Shown here: positions 1 through 8,400 of the stretch, piece after piece
Numbering within the stretch: position 1 is the stretch's first letter
Layout: each line of letters opens with the position of its first letter
Assembly (NCBI GenBank): GCA_018062725.1
Contig: JAGORP010000054.1
Location: 1 to 14,084, forward strand
Length of the DNA: 14,084 bases
DNA from: Flavobacterium sp.
Lineage (GTDB): Bacteria; Bacteroidota; Bacteroidia; Flavobacteriales; Flavobacteriaceae
Reading direction: 5' to 3'
Program-made: the position numbers and the translations under genes
Notes under the pieces: model-generated
What the model was told of the DNA's origin: nothing
Seen by the model: the letters and a program-made list of their open reading frames with translations, nothing else
Databases searched by the model: none

Positions 1-11
1 TTTTTTAATTT

Positions 12-123
12 TGCTAACTGCTAACTGCTAACTGCTAACTGCTAACTGCGAACTGCTAACTGCTAACTGCTAACTGCTAACTGCTAACTGCTAACTGCTA
101 ACTGCTAACTGCTAACTGCTAAC
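12..123. repeat. Tandem array of 16 heptamers (TGCTAAC)
   Basis: Sixteen perfectly phased 7-bp units of TGCTAAC (GTTAGCA on the minus strand) run without spacers from 12 to 123. The sixth copy (47-53) differs by one base, TGCGAAC. A decayed unit, ttctaat (124-130, 5 of 7 bases), follows and its last base overlaps the stop codon of the neighbouring minus-strand gene. The array therefore begins about six bases after that stop and lies in the 3' untranslated region of its transcript. Because 7 is not a multiple of 3, the array has stops in every frame on both strands (TAA on plus, TAG on minus). The window ends 11 bases beyond it, so its outer context is unknown. Confidence 0.97.
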
Positions 124-129
124 TTCTAA

Positions 130-2643
130 TTAAAACATACCGCCACCGCCTTGTGTTTCGTTGGCATCACGTTGTTTACGTTGTAAAGCTCTATTTTTTC
201 CGCCACCAAAGTTGTAGTTAAAACTCACATTAAACGATTGACTTTCCCAGAAAAAAGCACCATTTTGTCGGTACGGAATTTCGCCATCAAAAGCAAAGCG
301 CATATTGTTAAAAATATCATTGTAACGTAAGGTAACTGTTCCTTTGCCTTTTAAAACACTGTAAGTTGATCCAATATCTGCTTTATACATTGCTTTTCGC
401 TCTCCTTGTAAACTTAAATCACGACCTCTAAACATTCCAAATAATTGGAAACGTAATTTTTTTGTAGCCGTGAAAGTATTGTTCATTCTAGCGTTAAATG
501 AATTTACATCAATTTCTTTGTCTTCATAAACACCAGTAATTCCGTTTTGAACCGTTCCTCTTACCGTTTTAAAATACGTATCGGCACTGATGTTTGTTCC
601 CCACCATTTGGTTGGTTTTAAATTGGCAGAAGCTTCAATTCCGTAAGCATTATTATTTCTGAAATTATCGTATGATAAAATTCTTCGGTTGATATCGTTT
701 GGATCATTGAAAGTCACTCTTGAAATTTCATCGTTAATCATTCGGTAAAAAACTCCCGTTGTTATGGTTCCTAATTTAATAGTACGGGTATAATTCACTT
801 CAAATGAATTGGTAAACTGTGGCTCTAAACTTGGATTTCCTCTAGATTCGATAGTTGGAGTGGTCCATTCACGAATTGGATTAATTTGTCCAATACTTGG
901 GCGGTCAACTCTTCTCGAGTAATTTAAATTGAAGGAGTTTTTTTCATTAGGGGTATAATTAATAAATGCCGATGGATACACTGTGAAAATTTCATCCTTT
1001 ACACTTTTTATATCATTTTCTGTTGCGACACTAGAAATGGTTTGAAAATCGGCCGTCAAATTGTACACTTCTGCTCTAAAACCTAATTGAGCACTCCATT
1101 TCTCCCATTTTGTACTATAGTTGGTGTAAAAGGCATGGATGTCTCTTTTAAAATCAAAATAGTTAAGGGCTAAATATGACGTTCCCGCATTTTTAAAATC
1201 ACTGGTTGTACCTTGAAAACGGGATTCATACCCTAATTCTAACTTAGTTTTTTCTGTTAGTGGGTTGGTGTAGTCAATATTGAATTGCACATAATTAGTT
1301 TCATTTTTAATAATGTTATCTCGATCAATCTTGGTAGTAGAAGAATCGTAAATAATGTCATTGTAAAATGTATTTTCGCCGTTGTTGGTATTGGAAACAT
1401 TGGTTTGAAACTCGATATTTTCACCTTTCTTCGTAAAATCGTGTTTAAAAGCTAAATCATAAGTTTGGTTTTTATTAGTATTTTCGTTTCCAGAACCTTG
1501 AAATGTGTCATAATTATTTCTGAAAAAATAAGTTGTGGGATCACTTAAATCGATACCTCCGGGAACATTCGGATTGTCATCGGTATAAGTAGTCGTATTG
1601 TCGAAATAATTGACATGTGTCGTACCGTCTCCATCCAAATGCGTAAGGTTTTGATTGGTATATACCGAAAGTGTGTTTTTATCATCGATGTAATAATCCA
1701 TTCCAATTTTAAACAAATGCGAATTGTTTTTATTTCTGAATCTAAATAATTGCTCGTTTTCTTTGGTTGGATTTTGGGAGTTAACATACCCATGGTTGGC
1801 ATTTATCCCGTGGTTATAGCCATAATTGGTGTAAAAATTTACTTTACCTACTTTATAATTTAAATTTAAAGAAGAATTAATTTTTGGTGTTTTGGCAAAA
1901 GTTACGCCGTTATTAATACTTCCGTTAAAACCAGTGTTGGCATTTTTGTGTAAAATGATATTGATAATTCCGCTCATTCCTTCTGGATTGTATTTTGCCG
2001 AAGGATTTGTGATTAATTCTACTTGTTTAATAGAGGAAGACGGAATTTGTTGCAATAATTGTCCGACTTCAATGTTGGATGGTTTTCCATCAATTAGCAC
2101 ACGTACATTACTGTTGCCACGTAAACTAATTTCTTTGGTTTGAGCATCGACACTTAAGGTCGGAATATTGTTTAAAATTTCAGAAGCGGTTGTTCCTGAA
2201 GCAATCAAATCTTTACCCACATTTACTACTTTTCGATCAATTTTTTGTTCGATGGTAGAACGTTCTTTTACGATAGAAACTTCGCCTAATTGTTGTGCTT
2301 CTTCTTCTAAAGAAATTGTTTTTAAAGCAAAATTTTTATTCTCGCTCGATAGGCTAAAGGTACTTTCATGATTTTTAAATCCCATAAATTGAATGACAAC
2401 GGTCAATTCTTTTAAAGGTAAATTCGAAATGGTAAAACTTCCATTATCTTTAGAAATTCCGCCAGAAATAATTTTACCATCTTCTTTAACCGAAATTGTT
2501 GCATACGGAATAGGTTCTCCGGTTTTCTTTTCAATTACTTTTCCAGAAATACTACCTGGGAGGATTGTTGTTGGTGCAGAGGTTTGCGCTTGAAGACTTA
2601 CGAAATGTGTAAGTAAACAAAAAAGTAAGAACTTTAATTTCAT
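130..2643 (-). CDS. Outer-membrane beta-barrel family protein (TonB-receptor-like, PF14905 type), copy 1
   Basis: An 837-aa predicted outer-membrane protein. Residues 1-20 form a signal peptide ending in LQAQ. About 32-115 is a carboxypeptidase-regulatory-like beta-sandwich (SGKVIEKKTGEPIPYATISV). About 135-235 is a plug-like domain with the segments DRKVVNVGKDL, LRGNSNVRVLIDGKPSN and NPSAKYNPEGMSGIINI. The rest is an aromatic and Asn-rich barrel whose last strand is near FNVSFNYNFGGG. After that strand comes a charged tail ending in QGGGGMF. The family resembles TonB-dependent receptors but I see no clear TonB box and no SusD partner, so the substrate is unknown and a transport role is inference. 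The ATG at 2641-2643 places the signal peptide correctly. A -7 motif lies 38 bp upstream and a terminator separates it from the upstream paralogue, so it is probably transcribed alone. It is clearly paralogous to the 2816-5221 gene. Confidence 0.93.
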   Translation of the reverse strand: MKLKFLLFCLLTHFVSLQAQTSAPTTILPGSISGKVIEKKTGEPIPYATISVKEDGKIISGGISKDNGSFTISNLPLKELTVVIQFMGFKNHESTFSLSSENKNFALKTISLEEEAQQLGEVSIVKERSTIEQKIDRKVVNVGKDLIASGTTASEILNNIPTLSVDAQTKEISLRGNSNVRVLIDGKPSNIEVGQLLQQIPSSSIKQVELITNPSAKYNPEGMSGIINIILHKNANTGFNGSINNGVTFAKTPKINSSLNLNYKVGKVNFYTNYGYNHGINANHGYVNSQNPTKENEQLFRFRNKNNSHLFKIGMDYYIDDKNTLSVYTNQNLTHLDGDGTTHVNYFDNTTTYTDDNPNVPGGIDLSDPTTYFFRNNYDTFQGSGNENTNKNQTYDLAFKHDFTKKGENIEFQTNVSNTNNGENTFYNDIIYDSSTTKIDRDNIIKNETNYVQFNIDYTNPLTEKTKLELGYESRFQGTTSDFKNAGTSYLALNYFDFKRDIHAFYTNYSTKWEKWSAQLGFRAEVYNLTADFQTISSVATENDIKSVKDEIFTVYPSAFINYTPNEKNSFNLNYSRRVDRPSIGQINPIREWTTPTIESRGNPSLEPQFTNSFEVNYTRTIKLGTITTGVFYRMINDEISRVTFNDPNDINRRILSYDNFRNNNAYGIEASANLKPTKWWGTNISADTYFKTVRGTVQNGITGVYEDKEIDVNSFNARMNNTFTATKKLRFQLFGMFRGRDLSLQGERKAMYKADIGSTYSVLKGKGTVTLRYNDIFNNMRFAFDGEIPYRQNGAFFWESQSFNVSFNYNFGGGKNRALQRKQRDANETQGGGGMF

Positions 2644-2680
2644 GATTTTTTTAAATTTGATTGCGATTGATGATTGACTG

Positions 2681-2688
2681 CAAAGTTA
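2681..2688 (-). promoter_or_regulatory. Putative -7 element for the copy 1 barrel gene
   Basis: On the minus strand the sequence reads TAACTTTG, matching the Bacteroidota -7 consensus TAnnTTTG. It would start transcription around 2676 and leave a leader of about 33 nt. No convincing TTG -33 element lies at the usual distance; the nearest TTG is 14 bp upstream. The terminator just upstream makes a separate promoter necessary, which supports this call. Confidence 0.5.
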
Positions 2689-2750
2689 TTTAGAGTAGTC
2701 GGCAATGTTGATTTTTAGTTACAATTTTAAGAAATGTTTAACAAGCAAAT

Positions 2751-2784
2751 AAAAATCCCTCGAAGGGATACTCCGAGGGATTTT
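2751..2784 (-). terminator. Intrinsic terminator behind the copy 2 barrel gene
   Basis: An 11-bp perfect inverted repeat pairs 2752-2762 (AAAATCCCTCG) with 2774-2784 (CGAGGGATTTT) around an 11-nt loop. Read on the minus strand it is followed by TTTTTATTTG, as expected of an intrinsic terminator, 32 bp after the stop codon at 2816. The 5' arm on the plus strand (2755-2760) can also pair with AGGGAT at 2764-2769, giving a short alternative hairpin with a 3-nt loop. Confidence 0.9.
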
Positions 2785-2815
2785 GCGCAATATAACGTAA
2801 CCAAACTCAATATTT

Positions 2816-5221
2816 TTAAAACATACCTCCTCCTTGTGAGTCGTTTTGTTCTCTCTGCTTACGGTCAAGAGCTTTGTTCTTTCCGTCGCCAAAACGATAG
2901 CTTAGGTTTACGTTCAGGGTTTGGCTTTCCCAACGGAAAGTACCATTGATTTTTGCCGGATCCGAACTGTGAAACGTTGATCTCATAGTGTTAAATACAT
3001 CGTTGTAACGAACACTCACTGTGCCTTTTCCATTCAATAGATTCATACGGGCTCCTAAATCGGTTTTCCACATGTTGCCATTTGTAAATTGTAAACTTCT
3101 TTCCCCAGCTCTGTACATCGTAAACCAAATCAACCTAATATCTTTCGTTACTTTGAAAGTATGATTCATTCGGGTGTTAAATAAAGTGGCATTAATTTCT
3201 TTTTCGACTAAATTTCCGTAGCGGTCTTCAATAATTCCTTTGTTGTTTTTAAAGTAACTATCTACTCCAAAATTAGTATTCCACCATTTGTTGAAATCTA
3301 AATTTCCAGAAACTTCTATACCGTATTCTGAATTTTTTTCGAAATTGGTAAAGGTTAAAAGTTGTTTGTTAGAATCGTACGGATTTGTGGTTAGAATTTG
3401 AGAAATATCGTCTTTAATATATCGGAAGAAAGCTCCAGAAGTTAGGCTACCCATTTTTACTTTTCTAGTATAATTTGCTTCTAAAGAGTTCGTAAATTGT
3501 GGTTTTAAATTAGAATTTCCGATTTGTTCCACTGTTACACCTGACCATTGTCTGATTTCGTTCACTTGCTCCATGTTTGGACGGTCTACTCGTCTAGAAT
3601 AATTAAAATTAAAGGTGTTTTTTTCAGAAGACGTGTAGGTCACAAAAGCCGAAGGATAAAAAGTAAAGATATAATCTTTGAAAGTATCGTCATTTTGACC
3701 CGCTTTTTTGAAAGTTCCTTTTACATCATAGCTTTCCAAACGCAATCCTAGTTGGTAGCTCCATTTCCCCATTTGGATGTTGTAGTTTCCATAGGCCGAA
3801 TGTATGTTTCGGTTAAATTTAAAATCAGAATCGAAACTATTGTTTAATAAAAATTTGTTCCTTGTGCCGTCAATTCGACTTTCTAAACCGACTTCCATTT
3901 TTGAATTTTCGTTCAATGGGCTCGAATAATCAATATTACCAATAAAGTTTTTACCGTCAAGACTGATGTTGTTTGTTTTCAATAATACGTAGTTTACATC
4001 TTTGAAAGTACTGTTTTCTGGCTCTTCCGTTAGGTTGTAATTGAATTCGATATCTAATGTTTTTTCAGGTTTTTCAAACTTGTGTTTGTAAGCCAAATTG
4101 TAGGTTTGATTTTTTTCTTTTCCAGTGGCATTTTGAATTTGCATATTATCTGGAGTGATTGGATTGCTATAATTCACTCCGTTTTTAAAAGTGGTAACCG
4201 GACTGTTAAACGATTGAATAGTATAAAATGAAATAGTATTGTTGTCATTAAGATAAAAATCGGTACCCAATTTGCTAAAGTGATTTTTCTGAAACGGATT
4301 AATGTCAAAACTTATATCATAATCTTCTGTACTATTATATTTGTCCCAGTGAATGATGCCTTTATTAAACTTTTTTCCATGATTCATAGAATAGGTTGTG
4401 TAAAAGTTAAATTTATTTATTCTGTAATTTAGATCGATAGAGCCATTGAATTTTGGTGATTTTCCGAAATTTACACCCGAATTAAAGTTTCCATTAAAGC
4501 CTAAATTTGAATTTTTGTTTAAAATAATGTTGATGATGCCGCTCATTCCTTCCGGATTATACTTGGCCGATGGATTGGTAATTAATTCAATTTGTTTGAT
4601 TGATGTGGAAGGAATTTGTTGTAAAGCTTGTGCTGCAGAAAGATTGGAAGGCTTTCCGTCAATAAAAACCCTTACATTTTCATTGCCTCGAAGGCTTACC
4701 GTGTTGTTTTGTTGGTCAACACTTACCGAAGGAATATTGTTCATAATATCTGCGGCAGTGGCGCCTGCGGCAATTAAATCCTTGCCCACGGTTATGACTT
4801 TACGGTCAATTTTTTGTTCCATTGTAGATTTTTCTTTCACAACACTGATTTCGGCAAGTTGTTTGGCTTCCTCTTCTAGAAAAATGGTTTTCAAGTCGGC
4901 ACTTCTAGTTTCAGCGGTAAGTGTAATTGATGTTTCGTACTTTTTGTAACCCATAAAAATCACTTCGATTTGCAGGGTTTTCAAAGGTAAATTGGAAATA
5001 GTAAAGTTACCATTGTCTTTGGTAATTCCACCTGAAATTACTTTTCCTTCTTCCCGAATTGTTATCGAAACATAAGGTAATGCTTCATTGTTTTGCTTGT
5101 CAATTACTTTCCCTGAAATGTTTCCTTGATTTAGAAAAATGGGAGTTGTGGGCGCCGAAGTTTGCGCTTGCATATTGACAACTATTGCCAACATGCCAAT
5201 TAAAATTGCTTTTAATTTCAT
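2816..5221 (-). CDS. Outer-membrane beta-barrel family protein (TonB-receptor-like, PF14905 type), copy 2
   Basis: An 801-aa paralogue of the 130-2643 protein with the same layout. Residues 1-20 are a signal peptide (MKLKAILIGMLAIVVNMQAQ). A carboxypeptidase-regulatory-like domain follows (SGKVIDKQNNEALPYVSITI), then a plug-like domain (DRKVITVGKDL, LRGNENVRVFIDGKPSN, NPSAKYNPEGMSGIINI), then a long barrel ending near LNVNLSYRFGDG. The charged tail ends in SQGGGMF. The frame stays open to an ATG at 5285-5287, adding 22 residues, but I chose the ATG at 5219-5221. It gives a canonical signal peptide aligned with the paralogue (both MKLK...), and a good promoter lies between the two ATGs. Similarity to copy 1 is strongest in the N-terminal third and weaker in the barrel and loops. 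Substrate unknown; no SusD-like partner is present. Confidence 0.93.
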   Translation of the reverse strand: MKLKAILIGMLAIVVNMQAQTSAPTTPIFLNQGNISGKVIDKQNNEALPYVSITIREEGKVISGGITKDNGNFTISNLPLKTLQIEVIFMGYKKYETSITLTAETRSADLKTIFLEEEAKQLAEISVVKEKSTMEQKIDRKVITVGKDLIAAGATAADIMNNIPSVSVDQQNNTVSLRGNENVRVFIDGKPSNLSAAQALQQIPSTSIKQIELITNPSAKYNPEGMSGIINIILNKNSNLGFNGNFNSGVNFGKSPKFNGSIDLNYRINKFNFYTTYSMNHGKKFNKGIIHWDKYNSTEDYDISFDINPFQKNHFSKLGTDFYLNDNNTISFYTIQSFNSPVTTFKNGVNYSNPITPDNMQIQNATGKEKNQTYNLAYKHKFEKPEKTLDIEFNYNLTEEPENSTFKDVNYVLLKTNNISLDGKNFIGNIDYSSPLNENSKMEVGLESRIDGTRNKFLLNNSFDSDFKFNRNIHSAYGNYNIQMGKWSYQLGLRLESYDVKGTFKKAGQNDDTFKDYIFTFYPSAFVTYTSSEKNTFNFNYSRRVDRPNMEQVNEIRQWSGVTVEQIGNSNLKPQFTNSLEANYTRKVKMGSLTSGAFFRYIKDDISQILTTNPYDSNKQLLTFTNFEKNSEYGIEVSGNLDFNKWWNTNFGVDSYFKNNKGIIEDRYGNLVEKEINATLFNTRMNHTFKVTKDIRLIWFTMYRAGERSLQFTNGNMWKTDLGARMNLLNGKGTVSVRYNDVFNTMRSTFHSSDPAKINGTFRWESQTLNVNLSYRFGDGKNKALDRKQREQNDSQGGGMF

Positions 5222-5251
5222 TTTGATGATTGATTTTGATTGATGATGGGT

Positions 5252-5282
5252 CAAAAGTAAAATAATAAACAATACTATGCAA
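5252..5282 (-). promoter_or_regulatory. Putative promoter of the copy 2 barrel gene
   Basis: On the minus strand TTG (5280-5282) is followed after 20 bp by TACTTTTG (5252-5259). This matches the Bacteroidota pattern of a TTG -33 element and a TAnnTTTG -7 element at normal spacing. The start point would be near 5247, leaving a leader of about 26 nt before the ATG at 5219-5221. It is the best formed promoter in the window. Confidence 0.65.
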
Positions 5283-5379
5283 TACAAAGTACCTTTTTAT
5301 GTTAATTTTAACACTTTTTTAACTTTGACTTATTTAGTAGACGACAGAAAAAAAGAAACGTTACATTGTTTAAAATAAA

Positions 5380-5411
5380 AAACCCTCTTGAAGATATTTT
5401 TAAGAGGGTTT
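5380..5411 (-). terminator. Intrinsic terminator behind the 1606-aa secreted protein gene
   Basis: A 10-bp perfect inverted repeat pairs AAACCCTCTT (5380-5389) with AAGAGGGTTT (5402-5411) around a 12-nt loop. On the minus strand the second arm runs into TTTTTTATTTTA. It lies about 18 bp after the stop codon at 5430 and isolates that gene from the barrel gene beyond it. Confidence 0.92.
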
Positions 5412-5429
5412 AAGGGTGTTTTTTTGGTG

Positions 5430-8400
5430 TTATCGTTTTAAAGAGAAGTGCGCTTTAAAAGTCTTTGGACTATCATTTTTGGGTTCATTAAAATCAACCG
5501 AAAACCAATAATCTGTTGCAGGTAATGGTTGTCCGTTATAAGTTCCGTTCCAACCTGTTGTACTTGGAGTGATTTGTATGATGAATTTTCCAAATCGATC
5601 AAAAATAGAAATTGGTGCATTTGGATTTGTTTTTTTCAAATCGGGGATATTCCAAGTTTCATGATAGTTATCACCATTTGGAGTGAAATATTTAGGGTAA
5701 TTAATAATAGTTGCCGTTAGAGGTTCGGGAGAACAATGTTCATCCTTGTCTATGGCATTAACAGTATGTACTCCTGGGCTAACATTATAGAAGACGTTGC
5801 TATCTTGAAATAAGCCTCCATCCAATTGATAGGAATAATTTCCAGAGCCTGGACCTAAAACATTTACAGTTATATAACTCGGATTGGCAAAAGCATCACT
5901 ATAATCAATAGTAATATATGGGGCGTATTTTGTGACTTTTGTTCCGACAGTATTCTCACAATTCGTGGTTAAATTTGTAATAGTTACCGTATATGTTCCT
6001 TCTTCATTTGTAGTAATTGAGGACGTATTTCCACCATAAGGATTACCATCTTGTGTCCATTCAAATGAATAATTACTACCTGAAATAGCCGTATCAATAG
6101 TCGTATAACTAACTTGGGTTGGGGATACACTCAAATCTTCACAAATAAAATACTCACTGCCAATATGTGGCTCAGGTAAAGGGTAAACGGTAAGTCTGAC
6201 TTCTGTTATGGCGTAACAAGGATTGGTTGAGGTAGTATTAGCAATACGAACCCAAACACTTCCAAAATACGGACTCATATTCGTCGGATTACTATTAACA
6301 TATGCTGTAGGTGTGGTGATTGGATTGGAACCGGTACTTGCATCTGTGCTGTTGGTATAGTAAGAAAATATAAAATCGGAAGCAGGAGTTTGACTCCCTA
6401 ATACAGCTACTTCAACTTGTGTTAGGTCAAATTGATAAATTCCATCAAAATTGGTACTATTGTTTCCTGTATACGTATCACAAACTGGTAGAATTATCGC
6501 CGAATTGGCAATAGGAGTAGGAATAATAGTAACTATAAAATCACTTTCATCGACACAGGTACCAAAGTTGCGATAAATAAAGATGGTTTGTGTATTTGTA
6601 ATTGTTGCATTTGGGGCTAATAAACCAGAGCCACCACTATTCGTATAATAATTTTCGCCAGGTTGTAAAGCACTTGGATTTAAGGTATAGCTATTACAAG
6701 TCGCGGGAACATCAGGAAGTTCTGTTACATTATTTAAAGTAATTCTTATTTCTTCTTCAACAGTACAATTTGGTATTGTTGCAGTTTCAGCATACGCATA
6801 AATAACCGTTGGGGGTAAGTTATTGATGTCATAGGTAACCGGTGCATTAATAATTGAACCCGTTTTTCCGGGACCTGTATAATAAGTTCCAATAGTTAAT
6901 GGATTTAAGGTATAGGTATCACAAGCTACAATTGTATTTTGTACAGTTGGGGTAAGTACTGGTGTATAATTAATTACGATATCAAAGGCTTTTTCGTCGC
7001 GACAAGTAAATCGATTGTTGGTTTCGGTAAATACATAAATAGGGGAACCGGCAGCAGTAGAACTCGTGTATTGTCTAGGTAATGTAATTAAATTACCTGT
7101 ACCATAAGGTCCTCCGGGCGCATCGTAATAAAAATTATTAGCAGGAAGTGTTGGTAAGTCATAAAAATTACAATGAGTTTGAGTTGGTCCTAAATTAGTA
7201 GCTTCAATGCCGTCAAATGTTATCGTAAAGGAGTTTTCACTAAAGCAAAAAGGATCATTTGGATTAACAGCTGTAATATAAATTGTTTTAATTCGGTTCG
7301 GAATGTCATCTTCTGCATTTAAATCACTAGCATCAATAAAGAAATCGGTAATAGGAATTTGCGCAGAGGGATTATTCGGATCGTACGGATTATCAAAATA
7401 ATTACCATTGGTTAAGGCGGTTAAATTATACGAATAACATTCTATAATATTTCCTCTCGAATCGATTGCAGGCTTAGGGTTAATTGTTATCGTCCAGGGG
7501 ACTTCGTTGTAACATACAGGAGTCAATGCAAAAGTAGATTCTTTATATACCCAAATGGTTTCGGTTGCAGTTATACTGTCAATACCTGCAAAAAGTTCTG
7601 GTAATCCATTTCCAGGTCCGTTTTGCCCTCTAAAATAGCGTCCACCTTCTGGATTTACAGGTAATAAATACGAATCGCAAGTGGTAACAGGTAGTGGAGC
7701 GGTTAATGTAGGTTGGTGAAAAGTTATATCAAAAAAGTCATCATCTGCACAAGTTGCGCCAGGAATGTAGGTATATATTCTTGTGGTTTGTGTGATAGCT
7801 CCCGGAGGTATAATATTTCCACCACCATTAGGCGCATCACGATATTCACCAACAGGAGAAGCAGTTAAAGTATAGGGAGGGATGCATAAATCAACGTTAG
7901 GAATACCTAATGAATTTATATACACCATAAAATCAAAGATTGTTGAGCGACAGCCATTGTTTTCGGCAAAAGCATACACATGAGTTGTGCTGGTAATAGG
8001 TAAACTAAGAACTGTATATACATCTGTAGCAGGGTCGTAGGTATAGTAATTTCCTGTTCCAACATCAGTTACGATTACCGGTAAAGTACTCACTTGAGTA
8101 CAATCAAAAAGGGTTGAAAAAACAGTGCTTATTATAGGTGTTTGGGAAATAGTTATATCAAAAGTATCTGCAATTAAGGTACAGCTTGGATCGGTAAAAG
8201 TAAATTGAACATGAATTGTTGTAGTCCCTAAAGTGTTGATAATATGTCCAGGTAACACTTCTTGTGTAAAAGCGGCATCCAAATAATATTTTGTTCCAGG
8301 CAACGGATATGCAGGTAATGCAGCAGCGGTACATACTGACATGTCGGCAGGAGTGATGTCGTTAACATCCACAATGGTAATGTCGAAACTATGTTGCGAA

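Noticed and set aside
12..123. Heptamer array as a CRISPR array
   Set aside because: The units are 7 bp with no spacers between them, unlike the ~25-45 bp repeats and spacers of CRISPR.
4446..4949. 167-aa plus-strand open frame
   Set aside because: It lies wholly antisense to the conserved plug region of a clear receptor gene; its composition (Ser/Leu/Cys-rich) is that of a reverse-complement shadow, and the same region of the paralogue gives a similar shadow at 1892-2143.
130..5221. SusC/SusD-type polysaccharide utilisation locus
   Set aside because: There is no SusD-like lipoprotein or glycoside hydrolase gene, and the barrels match the PF14905 type better than SusC.
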